DNA of 64,000 bases from DAOUBP01 sp964513075 (GTDB lineage: Bacteria; Chloroflexota; Anaerolineae; CG2-30-64-16): the NCBI GenBank assembly GCA_964513075.1, contig CAZELR010000014.1:16164-80163 (forward strand). Direction: 5' to 3'. The notes under the pieces were generated by a model that searched no databases, was not told the DNA's origin, and was given only the letters and a program-made list of their open reading frames with translations. The stretch's first letter is position 1; every line of letters starts with the position of its first letter. Positions 25,930 to 37,628 of this stretch are shown here, one piece after another. The translations under genes and the position numbers were made by a program.

Positions 25930-26682
25930 TTGAAGCTCTCAGTCTTGATACCCTGTTACAACGAGATCGAAACGATCCGCGAGATTGTCGAACGCGTCCG
26001 CGCGGTCGATATCCGGCTGCGAGTGCGCGATGGAAAATTTGGGACACAGATCGAGCCGGGCGGCGCTATCGAACTGATGGTGGAAAAAGAGATCGTGATT
26101 GTGGACGATGGTTCCAAGGATGGCACGCGCGAGATTCTGCCCGAGCTCGCACAACTGCCGGACGTAGCGGTGTATTACCACGAGCAGAACAAGGGCAAGG
26201 GTGCAGCGGTACGGACCGCCATCGAAAAAGCCACCGGTGACATCATGCTGGTGCAGGATGCGGACCTGGAGTACGATCCCCGCGACTACTTGGTGCTACT
26301 GCAGCCGATCATCGAAGGCCGCTCGCAAGTGGTCTACGGCAGTCGATTCCTGGGCGGCCCACGCAGAGCGATGTTTTTCACCCACATGCTGGGCAACAAG
26401 GGGCTCACCCTGCTGACGAATCTCCTGTTCGATACGATCCTGAGCGACATGGAGACGTGCTACAAGGTTTTTACGCGCGCCGTTGCTCAGCAGCTGCATC
26501 TTAAATCGCCCGGCTGGGGCTTCGACCCGGAGATCACGGCCAAGATCCTGAAACGCGGCTATCGCATCTACGAGGTCCCCATCTCTTACGCGGGCCGCGA
26601 GTACAACGAGGGGAAGAAAATCAGTTGGCGCGACGGCATCACGGTCGCCTGGACGCTGCTCAAGTACCGTTTCTCGGAGTAA
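25930..26682 (+). CDS. Family 2 glycosyltransferase, dolichyl-phosphate mannose synthase-like
   Basis: A 250-residue GT2 enzyme that transfers a sugar from a nucleotide donor, probably to polyprenyl phosphate. It opens with KLSVLIPCYNE, then IVIVDDGSKDGT (DXD region), MLVQDADLEYDP and the acceptor-side SDMETCYKVF. There is no C-terminal membrane domain. I chose a TTG start at 25930, six bases after AGGAGG. An in-frame ATG at 25906 lies before that site. It is followed after 4 bases by a GT-C enzyme that would use a lipid-linked sugar, which fits this role. Confidence 0.85.
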   Translation: MKLSVLIPCYNEIETIREIVERVRAVDIRLRVRDGKFGTQIEPGGAIELMVEKEIVIVDDGSKDGTREILPELAQLPDVAVYYHEQNKGKGAAVRTAIEKATGDIMLVQDADLEYDPRDYLVLLQPIIEGRSQVVYGSRFLGGPRRAMFFTHMLGNKGLTLLTNLLFDTILSDMETCYKVFTRAVAQQLHLKSPGWGFDPEITAKILKRGYRIYEVPISYAGREYNEGKKISWRDGITVAWTLLKYRFSE

Positions 26683-26686
26683 ACCG

Positions 26687-28425
26687 ATGACCACGGCTGC
26701 CGCCCAGGGCTGCCCAACGAAGTGCAACGGAAAATGGGTTAGCCGGATTCAAGGCTTCGGCCGCTCCAGTGGTCAACGCGAGAAACCGGCTGAAGCCTCG
26801 AATCCAGAACAGCAGGCGGCGATCTTCAAGGCAGTTGCGACATGGCCCACCTGGCTTGCGCTAACGGGGATCATCGTGGCCGCTGCGCTGCTGCGTGTGC
26901 TGCCGTGGTTGACAAACTACCCACTGCACCGTGACGAGGCGTTGTACGGGTCCTGGGCCCGCCTGATTGCCAGCGGCCGCGACTCCCTGCTGTTGACTCC
27001 CTGGATCGACAAACCTCCCCTCAGCATCTACGCGGGCGCGGCCAGCATCGCCGCGTTCGGCCCGTCCGAGCTGGCGCTGCGCCTGCCCGGGATGCTGGCC
27101 AGCATCCTGACAGTGCCTGCAACCTACGGCCTGGCCCGCTGCGTCTATGGCGGCGCGACAGGTGAACGTACAGCACGCCTGGCCGCAGGGCTGCTGGCCC
27201 TGTCGCCGTTTGCCATCCTGTTCGCGCCGACCGCGTTCACCGATCCGTGGCTGACGCTGTGGCTGGTGGTCGCGGCATGGGCGGCACTGGCGCGTCGCGG
27301 ACTGGCGGCAGGGCTGGCCCTGGGCCTGGCCGTGGCCAGCAAGCAGCAAGGGTTGCTGGCTATACCGCTGATCGTGAGCCTGCTGCTTTTACCTGCCGAT
27401 GGGGCATTGCCAGTTTTGGGTGGATCTGGGACGCATAGAGGGCGCCGGTCCGAGCTGCGCAGCAGGCTGGCCGCCCTCGTGGGTTTTGCCCTCGTCTTCG
27501 GGCCGCTCACCTATTGGGACAGTCTGCGCTGGCACAACCGGCCCAGCTTCTGGGATCACAGTCTGGCCACCTATGGCTGGCTGGGGGTGGCCGCACCAGC
27601 CGTGTGGCCCGGCCGGGCAGCCGAATGGGCCACCCAACTTGGCTACCTGTTCGGTCTTCCGGTGTTGAGCTGGCTGATGCTGGGACTGGCAGCTGCGGCC
27701 GTGATTGCTGCCGTGATTAAAGCCGCACGCAGGCAGCCTGAACGTGAACGCCGGCTCGACCTGATCTTCGGGGCCTATGCGGCCGGTTACCTGGCACTGC
27801 ACGTCGTCGTCACGTTTCAGCCCTGGGATCGCTATTTGCTGCCGCTGCTGCCGCTGATCTGCCTGCTGGCGGCGCGCGGGCTGGCCTGGTGCAGAGACTC
27901 TTGGCTGGTTTATTTCCGCAACGGACTTCGCGCCGTCAATCCGCTCAGAGCGACAGCCAACACTATTCTTCAAGCGACCGTCACCCTATTGCTGGCCGGC
28001 GCACTCAGTTACGGTGCGTGGCTAGGCGCGGCTGGACGCATCCCCGTGGGCAGCGATCACGGCGCGTATGCTGGCATCCGACAAGTCGCCGACGCCCTGC
28101 GCAGCCAACCAAACGAGGCGATCTTCTACCACCATTCGCTGGGTTGGTACTTCGATTTCTACCTGTTCGACACGCCCCAAGAACGCCGCTGGTACGACGC
28201 AGGACCAAAGCTGGCCGACGATGCGGCGCGGACCATGAAGCAGGAGCCCGGACGGCCGCAGTGGCTGATCGTGACCGACTCGGAGGTGGACGCAACCGAA
28301 GCATTGAGCCCGCTGCTGGCGGCGCGCGGGCTTGCGCTGACTGCACCGACGGCGGTGAAACGACCAGACGGCAGCCGGTCGTTTGCGATCTATGGGATCG
28401 TGCCGGCGGCAGGGAAAGGCTTGCC

Positions 28426-28429
<4 letters not shown>
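26687..28429 (+). CDS. GT-C (PMT/ArnT-like) membrane glycosyltransferase
   Basis: A 580-residue membrane protein with about 11-12 helices. After a soluble N-terminal stretch of about 50 residues comes ALLRVLPWLTNYPLHRDEAL, the acidic first loop typical of the GT39/GT83 group, and PWIDKPPLSIYAGA. These enzymes transfer sugars from polyprenyl-phosphate carriers outside the membrane. The N-terminal stretch is encoded by a 61-bp palindromic repeat (26745-26805), and residues about 403-423 by half of another repeat (27892-27954). It overlaps the next gene by ATGA. Confidence 0.8.
26745..26805. repeat. 61-bp palindromic repeat inside GT-C coding sequence
   Basis: The arms GGATTCAAGGCTTCGGCCG and CCGGCTGAAGCCTCGAATCC pair imperfectly. 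A 61-bp relative at 28469-28529 sits in the next gene in the same frame. Both encode a similar peptide (here GQREKPAEASNP) near the N-terminus. Confidence 0.75.
27892..27954. repeat. Right half of the dispersed palindromic element, inside coding sequence
   Basis: This 63-bp stretch aligns with the right half of copy B (16471-16533): shared GAGACTCTT, GGCTGG, CCGCA.CGGA, and GTCAATCCGCTCAGAG. It lies within an open frame of the GT-C gene and adds a hydrophilic segment (AVNPLRATAN). Confidence 0.6.
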
Positions 28430-31437
<3,008 letters not shown>

Positions 31438-31440
31438 TCA

Positions 31441-31548
31441 AGCCATCGTGCGTGATTAAGCCATCGTGCGTGATTGAGCCATCGTGCGCGATGGAGCCAT
31501 CGTGCGCGATGGAGCCATCGTGCGCGATGGAGCCATTTTGTGCGATGT
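31441..31548. repeat. Six tandem 18-bp repeats before the AmaP-like gene
   Basis: Units of the type AGCCATCGTGCGCGATGG at 31441, 31459, 31477, 31495, 31513 and 31531. Three central units are identical and the outer ones diverge. CCATCG and CGATGG make a small hairpin in each unit. It fills the gap between the YfhO and AmaP-like genes. Not a CRISPR: there are no spacers. Confidence 0.9.
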
Positions 31549-31576
31549 CGTCAACATTAGAGGCTCGGGAGTGGCT

Positions 31577-32134
31577 ATGAACATCTTCAACCGAATCGTT
31601 GCAGTCGTGCTGCTGGGCGCTCTGCTGGCGCTGGTGATCCTGCTGGCGGTCTTTCCACTGGAATCGTTACGCATTGTGCAAAACAGCCTCAGCACGGCCA
31701 GCGGCTTCCTGGAACGCGCCCAGACAAACACCCTGTGGCTCTTCTCGCTGGTGCGCGGCCTGACGGTGCTGCTGGCAGTGGTGCTGTTGGCGCTGCTGCT
31801 CTGGGGCGAGTTAAAGCCGCGGCGGCCCAAGGCGGTGCGCATCCACACGGAAAGCGGCAGCCAGGCCACCGTGACGACCGAGTCGGTGGCGCGACGCCTG
31901 GCATGGCACATTGACCAGCTTGCCGACGTGATCTCGGTGACGCCCCAGGTCACTGCGGCGGGCCGCGCGGTGAACGTGGTGCTGAACCTGGAAACGAGGC
32001 CGGAGGTCGACGTGCCCATGAAGACCGATGAGGTGGTTGCGGTAGCCCGCGAGATAATTTCCGACCGCATGGGCTTACAGGTTGGCAAGATCGACGTGCG
32101 TATCAAACACGCAGCCTACCAGGAAGGGGCCTGA
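31577..32134 (+). CDS. AmaP-like membrane anchor with Asp23/Gls24-type domain
   Basis: A 185-residue protein with two predicted N-terminal helices (about 5-27 and 52-75) and a soluble C-terminal domain with ESVARRLAWHIDQLADV and VAVAREIISDRMGLQV. This resembles AmaP, the membrane anchor of Asp23 alkaline-shock proteins in Gram-positive bacteria. ATG 31577 follows GGGAG by 5 bases; an upstream in-frame ATG would translate the 18-bp repeats and is less likely. It overlaps scpB by one base. Confidence 0.72.
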   Translation: MNIFNRIVAVVLLGALLALVILLAVFPLESLRIVQNSLSTASGFLERAQTNTLWLFSLVRGLTVLLAVVLLALLLWGELKPRRPKAVRIHTESGSQATVTTESVARRLAWHIDQLADVISVTPQVTAAGRAVNVVLNLETRPEVDVPMKTDEVVAVAREIISDRMGLQVGKIDVRIKHAAYQEGA

Positions 32135-32805
32135 TGGCGCGCCTAGCGGCGCGCCTGACGGCGCCCCTGACGGCGCCCCTGACGGGGGGGGCAGAACATC
32201 TTGTCGATGCACCCGCGCCACAGGAGGCGGCAGAGCCATCCGGCCTGCCCACAGCAGAACAGCCGGCAGCCGCGACCGCGCCCGCCGTGGATGTGGCTGA
32301 TCTGCCCGCAATCCTGGAGAGCTTGCTTTTTACCGCCTCGACACCTACCCCTGTGGCGCGGCTGAGCCAGGTCCTGGGGTTCAACGTCGAGACCATTGAG
32401 ACCGCGTTGGATGCCATGGCACGCAGTTTTGTGGATGAGCGCCGAGGGCTGCGGCTGCTGCGCAAGGGCGATCGCGTGCATCTGACCAGCGCGCCTGAGG
32501 CTGCGCCGCACATTGAGCGTTTTCTGGGGTTGGATTTGAGCAGCAAGCTGTCGGCCGCCGCGCTGGAGACGTTGGCAGTCATTGCCTATCGCCAGCCGTT
32601 GACGCGCGTTGAGGTCGAAGCGATCCGTGGCGTAAGCTGCGAGGGAGTCCTGCGCACCCTGATCGCACGCGAGCTCGTCGAGCCCGTCGGGCGGCTGGAA
32701 CAGGCGGGGCGGCCCTTCCTTTATGGCACCACCATACAGTTTTTGCAGTATTTCGGGCTGGACAGCCTGGCAAGCCTGCCCGCGCTCCCTGAGCCTACGG
32801 CGTGA
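32134..32805 (+). CDS. scpB: Segregation and condensation protein B
   Basis: ScpB is the winged-helix partner of ScpA/SMC in chromosome condensation. The conserved region begins at about residue 54: LPAILESLLFTASTPTPVARL, then LSSKLSAAALETLAVIAYRQ, LTRVEVEAIRGVSCEGVLRTL and the C-terminal GRPFLYGTT. The 223-residue length is normal. The N-terminus is unusual: four tandem 12-bp repeats give ARLA/ARLT/APLT/APLT, followed by a run of eight G. scpA is not adjacent, and the upstream partner is the AmaP-like gene. Confidence 0.92.
   Translation: MARLAARLTAPLTAPLTGGAEHLVDAPAPQEAAEPSGLPTAEQPAAATAPAVDVADLPAILESLLFTASTPTPVARLSQVLGFNVETIETALDAMARSFVDERRGLRLLRKGDRVHLTSAPEAAPHIERFLGLDLSSKLSAAALETLAVIAYRQPLTRVEVEAIRGVSCEGVLRTLIARELVEPVGRLEQAGRPFLYGTTIQFLQYFGLDSLASLPALPEPTA
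32137..32191. repeat. Four 12-bp tandem repeats and a G8 tract at the start of scpB
   Basis: Units of GCGCCCCTGACG type at 32137-32184 encode a four-residue repeat, followed by eight consecutive G (32184-32191). A change in G-tract length would shift the frame before the conserved domain. Confidence 0.8.
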
Positions 32806-32842
32806 AGACACAGCCGAAACTTCACCGAAAGGTCGCGCCATC

Positions 32843-34006
32843 ATGAATGTGATCCTGTTGTCGCCTCACTTTCCGACCAATTTCTACAACTTCGCGGTCG
32901 CGCTGCGCCGGGCCGGGGCCAACGTCCTCGGTATCGCAGACGCGGCGTACGGCGACTTGCGACCGGAGCTGCGCGAGGCATTGACCGAGTACTATCGACT
33001 GGCCAACACTGAGGATTACGACCAGCTCCTGCGCGCCGTCGCCTATCTGACCTTCAAACATGGCAAGATCGACCGTTTCGAATCGCACAACGAGTATTGG
33101 CTGGCGGCCGAGGCGCGCATCCGCACCGATTTCAACATCCCAGGCATCCGAACCGACGAGATCGACTTCATGAAGTACAAATCGCTCATGAAGGCCAGGT
33201 ACATCAAGGCCGGCATTCCGGTGGCGCGCGGTCGTGTGGTGCGAAATCGGGATGAAGCCCGGGCGCTGATCACAGAGACCGGCTACCCGGTGGTCGCCAA
33301 GCCGGACAACGGCGTGGGCGCAGCTCACACGTACCGCATCAACAACGACGGCGAGCTGAGCCAATTTTTCGCCACCAAACTGCCCGTCGACTACATCATG
33401 GAGGAGTTCATCCGGGGGGTTATCTACTCGTTCGACGGCCTGGCCGGGCACGACGGTGCGCCGGTCTTCTACACCTCCCACGTCTTTGCCCAGGGCATTA
33501 TGGAGACCGTGAACGAGGATCAGGACCTGTACTACTATTCGCTGCGCGAGATCCCGGCCGACCTGGAAGACGCGGGGCTTCGCACCGTAGCTGCTTTCAA
33601 CATACGCGACCGGTTCTTTCACCTCGAATTCTTCCGCACGCCGGATGGTCGCATCGTCGCGCTGGAGGTCAACATCCGGCCGCCGGGCGGCTGGTCGATG
33701 GATATGTTCAACTATGCGAATGATGCTGACCTCTATCAAGAATGGGCAAACCTGGTTACCGGCCGTCCGGTGCGCACCGACTATGCGCGGCCCTATTTCT
33801 GCGCCTACGCCGGCCGAAAACAGCACAAAGCCTATCGTCACTCGCACGAAGACATCCTGCGCACCCTGGGCGGCACGGTGATGCACCACGACGCCATGAG
33901 CCCCATCTTCTGGCCGGTGATGGGCAACTATGCTTACCTGGTGCGCTCGCCGGACGAGGAACAGATCAAGGCGACGATTCGGTATATCCTGGAAACTGAA
34001 AGCTAG
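32843..34006 (+). CDS. ATP-grasp domain carboxylate ligase
   Basis: A 387-residue protein with an N-terminal Rossmann-like pre-ATP-grasp domain (NVILLSPHFPTNFYNFAVAL) and an ATP-grasp domain. Visible parts are YPVVAKPDNGVGAAHTYRI (nucleotide-binding Lys and glycine loop), YIMEEFIRG and VALEVNIRPPGGWSMDMFNY (metal-binding Glu and Asn). Such enzymes join a carboxylate to an amine or thiol using ATP. The substrate is unknown. ATG 32843 is used; the frame runs upstream into scpB. It is followed by panB and an unrecognised gene. Confidence 0.8.
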   Translation: MNVILLSPHFPTNFYNFAVALRRAGANVLGIADAAYGDLRPELREALTEYYRLANTEDYDQLLRAVAYLTFKHGKIDRFESHNEYWLAAEARIRTDFNIPGIRTDEIDFMKYKSLMKARYIKAGIPVARGRVVRNRDEARALITETGYPVVAKPDNGVGAAHTYRINNDGELSQFFATKLPVDYIMEEFIRGVIYSFDGLAGHDGAPVFYTSHVFAQGIMETVNEDQDLYYYSLREIPADLEDAGLRTVAAFNIRDRFFHLEFFRTPDGRIVALEVNIRPPGGWSMDMFNYANDADLYQEWANLVTGRPVRTDYARPYFCAYAGRKQHKAYRHSHEDILRTLGGTVMHHDAMSPIFWPVMGNYAYLVRSPDEEQIKATIRYILETES

Positions 34007-34021
34007 AAGCTGGAAACCAGC

Positions 34022-34063
34022 TATCCAGCATCCAGTATCCAGTATCCAGTATCCAGAATCCAA
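34022..34063. repeat. Six tandem 7-bp repeats upstream of panB
   Basis: TATCCAG units (with CATCCAG and AATCCAA variants) span 34022-34063 between the ATP-grasp gene and panB, ending about 20 bases before the panB start. Copy-number change could alter the leader length. Confidence 0.85.
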
Positions 34064-34083
34064 ACAGACAAAGGAGTCTACAC

Positions 34084-34944
34084 ATGAGCGATCGCAAGAA
34101 AGTCACCCTCACCATGCTCTTCGACAAGATGACGAAGGGCATCCCCCTCACCATGATCACCTGTTACGACTATCCGATGGCTCACCTAGTCGAGCAGGCC
34201 GGCATCGATATCGTCCTCGTCGGCGACAGCCTCGGCATGACCATGCTCGGCTTCGATTCGACCCTGCCCGTTACCATGGACGACATGATCCGCCACGCGG
34301 CTGCGGTGCGCCGCGGCACGCCCAATGGCTGGCTGATCGGCGACATGCCGTATATGAGCTATCAGGCGGCGGACGAGTCGGCCGTGCTGAACGCGGGCCG
34401 CTTCATGGCTCAGGCAGCGTGCGATGGCATCAAGCTGGAAGGCGGGCAAGAGGTCTGTTCGCGCGTCAAGGCAATCGTCGCCGCGGGCATCCCGGTGATG
34501 GGCCACCTGGGCCTGACCCCACAAAGCGTGTCGAGCCTGGGCGGCTTCCGACTGCAGGGCAAAAGCGCCAAACAAGCCAAAAAGATCGTGGACGATGCGA
34601 AGGCGCTGGAAGAGGCCGGCGTCATGGCCATCCTGCTGGAACTGGTGCCCGACCAGGTGTGCGGCCTGATCACCGAGCGGGCCAAGGTGCCGATCATCAG
34701 CCTGGGCAGCGGGCCCAACGCGCATGGCCAGCTCCTGATCTTCCACGATATGTTCGGTCTTTACCCGCGCTTCACGCCCAAGATGGCCAAGCAGTACGCC
34801 GATGCCGGCAAAGCCATCGGTGACGGGCTGAAGCAATACGTGGCCGAGGTGACCGGCAAGGTCTTCCCCGAGCCCGAACGCTACTTCGGCATCAAGGAAG
34901 AGGAGTACACGGAACTGAAGCGGCTAGTGGACATGGAAGGGTAG
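34084..34944 (+). CDS. panB: 3-methyl-2-oxobutanoate hydroxymethyltransferase
   Basis: It makes ketopantoate from 2-oxoisovalerate and methylene-tetrahydrofolate, the first committed step of pantothenate and CoA synthesis. The 286-residue protein has ITCYDYPMAHLVEQAGID, VGDSLGMTMLGFDSTLPVT, GIKLEGG, PVMGHLGLTPQSV and the catalytic LLELVPDQVCGLIT, all PanB blocks. The start has AAAGGAG as ribosome-binding site. No panC or panD is in the window. The methylene-THF it needs could come from the SHMT-GcvT fusion elsewhere in the window. Confidence 0.95.
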   Translation: MSDRKKVTLTMLFDKMTKGIPLTMITCYDYPMAHLVEQAGIDIVLVGDSLGMTMLGFDSTLPVTMDDMIRHAAAVRRGTPNGWLIGDMPYMSYQAADESAVLNAGRFMAQAACDGIKLEGGQEVCSRVKAIVAAGIPVMGHLGLTPQSVSSLGGFRLQGKSAKQAKKIVDDAKALEEAGVMAILLELVPDQVCGLITERAKVPIISLGSGPNAHGQLLIFHDMFGLYPRFTPKMAKQYADAGKAIGDGLKQYVAEVTGKVFPEPERYFGIKEEEYTELKRLVDMEG

Positions 34945-34969
34945 GTTGCCCCTGGCAAGGAGGAGAAAG

Positions 34970-36250
34970 ATGACTCAAGGCAAAAAACTCAGAGAACGGC
35001 TGCGCATCCCTCACGAGCGGCTGGACGCTATCAACGCCCTGCTGCTTGATCCCGACACGCGCGTGGTGAACGACCTGCTTGACGTCGTTGCCAAGTACGG
35101 CACGCCGGAACAGATCAACGCCAAGGCCGCCAAGGCGCGCGATCTGGACAGCCTGATGACGCGGCTGGCCGAGCATAACTGCGCTTACCTGGACGATCTG
35201 ATCTGGCTGCAGCAGTGCCGCGACGATGGCGCCTTCATCAGCGAGACCGAATATCGCCGCATGGTGCTGGGCAAAAAAGCCGATGCGATGGCTTTCAAGG
35301 ACGATTTTGCGGTCACGCTGGAAGTCAGCGCGCTACAGTACTTCCCCTGGCTCATTGCAGAGGCCAAGCAGGCCATCGCCAACAAGGAGCTGATGCCCGG
35401 CCGCTTCATCCGCGTGCGCAAGATGCGCGAGTCGGAGGCCGACTGCGGCGACATGCTGGCGCTGGCAGCCGCGATGCAGATCATCGGCGCGTCCTATGTC
35501 GAAACGCTGGACACCAAGGGCACGGATGGCTCCAACATTCACCTGGGCGGCCCCGACACCATCACCGGCTACTTCGGCGGCATCGGCCAACCCAACGATC
35601 ATGTACTGAAGTGGGTGGATGAATTCCTCTACTACTACACCACCTACGGCACACAGCAGGTGCTGAACATCAACCCGGGCACCGTGCTGGCCGGCTACCT
35701 GCTCTATAAGCTCGGCATCAATAACGAGTTCAAGATCAGCGTCTTCATGGGCAACGACAACCCCTACGCGGCGTTGTGGACGCTGCTGGGCGCCAAGCTC
35801 TTCTCGCGAGAAGATGGCACCAGCCCGCTGATCGGCTTCAACTGGGGCAACTCGGTCAATAACACCAGCATCGAGGTCACGGCGCAGTTTCGCAAGGCGC
35901 TGGGCTTCGAGGACGTGGTGCGCTTCGAACATCATATCACCGAAGCGTACAAACATATCGTCATCCAGCCGTACAACCGGCGGGATGAGCTGGTGGCGCT
36001 GGCCGATCATGTCGCCAACATCTCGGCCAAGCACGAAGGCGGCGATCCCGATGTGGAAGTCACGCGGGAACACCCTTCCGATATCCTCGACTACTTCCGC
36101 GCCCAGACGGAGATCGACGCTGCGGGCCAGATGTCGCTGTTGCTGCGCAACTACCTGGACAAACACGAGTCGACCAACCGCACGGCGCGCGCGTTGACGG
36201 AGCATGGGTTGAGCTTTGTCGCGGCTCAGGCGCTGCACCACCGGAAGTAA
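34970..36250 (+). CDS. Conserved-looking protein of unknown function
   Basis: A 426-residue soluble protein I do not recognise. It has no signal peptide or membrane segment. The central part (TLDTKGTDGSNIHLGGPDTI, then YGTQQVLNINPGTVLAGYLL, then FNWGNSVNNTSIEV) alternates short strands and helices as in a TIM barrel. Polar residues at the strand ends (DTKGTDGSN, NINPGT, MGNDN) would suit an active site. ATG 34970 follows AGGAGG by about 8 bases. It lies 25 bases after panB and is probably co-transcribed. Confidence 0.75.
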   Translation: MTQGKKLRERLRIPHERLDAINALLLDPDTRVVNDLLDVVAKYGTPEQINAKAAKARDLDSLMTRLAEHNCAYLDDLIWLQQCRDDGAFISETEYRRMVLGKKADAMAFKDDFAVTLEVSALQYFPWLIAEAKQAIANKELMPGRFIRVRKMRESEADCGDMLALAAAMQIIGASYVETLDTKGTDGSNIHLGGPDTITGYFGGIGQPNDHVLKWVDEFLYYYTTYGTQQVLNINPGTVLAGYLLYKLGINNEFKISVFMGNDNPYAALWTLLGAKLFSREDGTSPLIGFNWGNSVNNTSIEVTAQFRKALGFEDVVRFEHHITEAYKHIVIQPYNRRDELVALADHVANISAKHEGGDPDVEVTREHPSDILDYFRAQTEIDAAGQMSLLLRNYLDKHESTNRTARALTEHGLSFVAAQALHHRK

Positions 36251-36258
36251 ACGCGGTC

Positions 36259-36349
36259 TGACGCCCCCCTCTCGCCGGGCGCATCGGAAGGATCGGTCGC
36301 CGAACGACCGACACCCTTCTTGCCTTATCCCACAGAGTGGGGGGCGTCA
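36259..36349. terminator. Nested inverted repeat after the panB operon
   Basis: TGACGCCCCCC (36259-36269) and GGGGGGCGTCA (36339-36349) form an 11-bp perfect stem enclosing a smaller hairpin TCGGTCG-CGACCGA (36293-36311). It follows the unknown gene by 8 bases. It may be a terminator without a U-tract or the ends of a small inserted element. Confidence 0.45.
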
Positions 36350-36354
36350 ACCGT

Positions 36355-36453
36355 GATGAAGCACTGTGAGCGAATCATCGCTGCGCTGCGCGGCTACGAG
36401 CAGATGCTGACTGACTTCGTTACCGACCCCGGCCTGGTTGATCAACGCGATTG
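36355..36453 (+). pseudogene. Possible fragment of a uroporphyrinogen-decarboxylase-like gene
   Basis: The short open stretch after the inverted repeat encodes LRGYEQMLTDFVTDPGLVD, which resembles a conserved helix of UroD/MtaA-like methyltransferases. No flanking domain remains and the frame soon loses coding character. The rest of 36251-36497 holds nothing else I can name. This is a weak call. Confidence 0.25.
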
Positions 36454-36497
36454 TGGAAACCCCGTACGCAGCCCTTCAAGCGTAGATGCTCGACCGG

Positions 36498-37529
36498 CTA
36501 CTGTGAAGGCGGCTGCCAACCCTGGGTTGTCCACTCGTGGGGGATGCCTTTAGCATCGAGGGCCGCCTCGTACTCCTTCAGAGTCGCGGCTGTGACGACA
36601 TCTACGCCGGTATCGATGATCCCGTTCACGGCGCCCATTTCGCTCAGCGCCTGCGGCGCGCCCTTCTCAGCGATCAGCTTGATGATCTGCACCGACTTGT
36701 AGCCCATATCATACTCGCGCTGGGCCACCGTAGCATCGATCACCCCATCCTTGATGCCATTGACGGTATCCGTGGTGGCGTCGAAGCAAACGAGCTTGAT
36801 CTTGCCGACGGCTCGCGCCTCCTTGATGGCCGTCGCCCAGGCCGGACCGTTGTAGGCATAAACGCCAAATGCGCCTGCCAGGCGGGGATTGGCCGAAATG
36901 ACCGAGCTCGCCAGTTGAAGGGCGGCCGCTGCATCTTCCCGGTCGTTCTGGGGCGCCAGGGGCTCGATGCGCGTCTCTGCCACCGCAGCCAGGAAGCCTT
37001 CAGTGCGCTGAAGGGCATTGAGCGCCGTGTCTGATCCACGCACGATGCCCACCTTGCCGCCATCAGGCAGAAGTCCGGCCAGGGTCTGACCCGCGATCTG
37101 GCCCGCGCCGTAGTTGTCGGTGCCGATATACACCCGGGAGACGCTGCCTTCTACCGGCGGCGTGTCCAGCGTGGTCACGATGATCCCCGCATCGGCTGCC
37201 TTCTTCATCACCCGCTCAAGCGCCTGGGGGTCAGACGGCGCGATGGCAATGCCGGTTACCCCTTGAGCAATGTACGTTTCCATTGTCTGGATTTGGGCCG
37301 CCACATCCTCTTTCGGCGGCACGAAAACGATCGTCGCAACGCCTAAAGTCCGGCCCGCGGCCGCAACCCCCTTTTCGATGTTAGCCCAATACGGATTCAC
37401 CGCCTTGCCGATGACGACGATCTTGGTTGCCTGCGGGCCCGGGCCGGATTCGTCCACCGGAACGCAGCCGGCCGCTGCAATCAGGAAAAACATCAGACCT
37501 AACAGATTCGACCACTTGTGCTTTATCAT
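36498..37529 (-). CDS. Sugar-binding lipoprotein of the RbsB/Peripla_BP_4 type
   Basis: A 343-residue periplasmic-type binding protein anchored as a lipoprotein. The signal peptide ends in the lipobox IAAAGC with Cys22. The mature part begins VVIGKAVNPYWANIEKG and includes GITGIAIAPSDP-like, VYIGTDNYGAGQIAG and GAFGVYAYNGPAWATAIKEA, typical of pentose/hexose-binding proteins. It is divergent from the response regulator, permease and ABC-kinase genes, which lack their own binding protein, so it is the likely ligand receptor of that unit. GGGAG precedes the ATG. Confidence 0.88.
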   Translation of the reverse strand: MIKHKWSNLLGLMFFLIAAAGCVPVDESGPGPQATKIVVIGKAVNPYWANIEKGVAAAGRTLGVATIVFVPPKEDVAAQIQTMETYIAQGVTGIAIAPSDPQALERVMKKAADAGIIVTTLDTPPVEGSVSRVYIGTDNYGAGQIAGQTLAGLLPDGGKVGIVRGSDTALNALQRTEGFLAAVAETRIEPLAPQNDREDAAAALQLASSVISANPRLAGAFGVYAYNGPAWATAIKEARAVGKIKLVCFDATTDTVNGIKDGVIDATVAQREYDMGYKSVQIIKLIAEKGAPQALSEMGAVNGIIDTGVDVVTAATLKEYEAALDAKGIPHEWTTQGWQPPSQ

Positions 37530-37547
37530 CGCATCTCCCAGGTGCTG

Positions 37548-37576
37548 AATATACTATGGGTAGCCGTTCTTCACAA
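37548..37576 (-). promoter_or_regulatory. Promoter for the divergent binding-protein gene
   Basis: On the minus strand TTGTGA (37571-37576) and TATATT (37548-37553) are 17 bases apart, 18 bases before the ATG at 37529. Confidence 0.6.
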
Positions 37577-37591
37577 GTAAGAGGGATTTAT

Positions 37592-37628
37592 TTAGGGTTG
37601 CCAACCTTCGAAAGGTTGGCAACCCTAA
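37592..37628. repeat. Perfect 17-bp-arm palindrome in the divergent regulatory region
   Basis: TTAGGGTTGCCAACCTT and AAGGTTGGCAACCCTAA flank a 3-base centre. It could be a hairpin, a terminator for read-through, or an operator between the binding-protein and regulator genes. Confidence 0.8.

Noticed and set aside
31441..31548. CRISPR-like array of short repeats
   Set aside because: The 18-bp units are directly adjacent without spacers and there are no cas genes.
36320..36553. A 77-codon ORF after the unknown gene
   Set aside because: It begins inside the inverted repeat and ends inside the binding-protein gene on the other strand; only a short part looks like a gene remnant.
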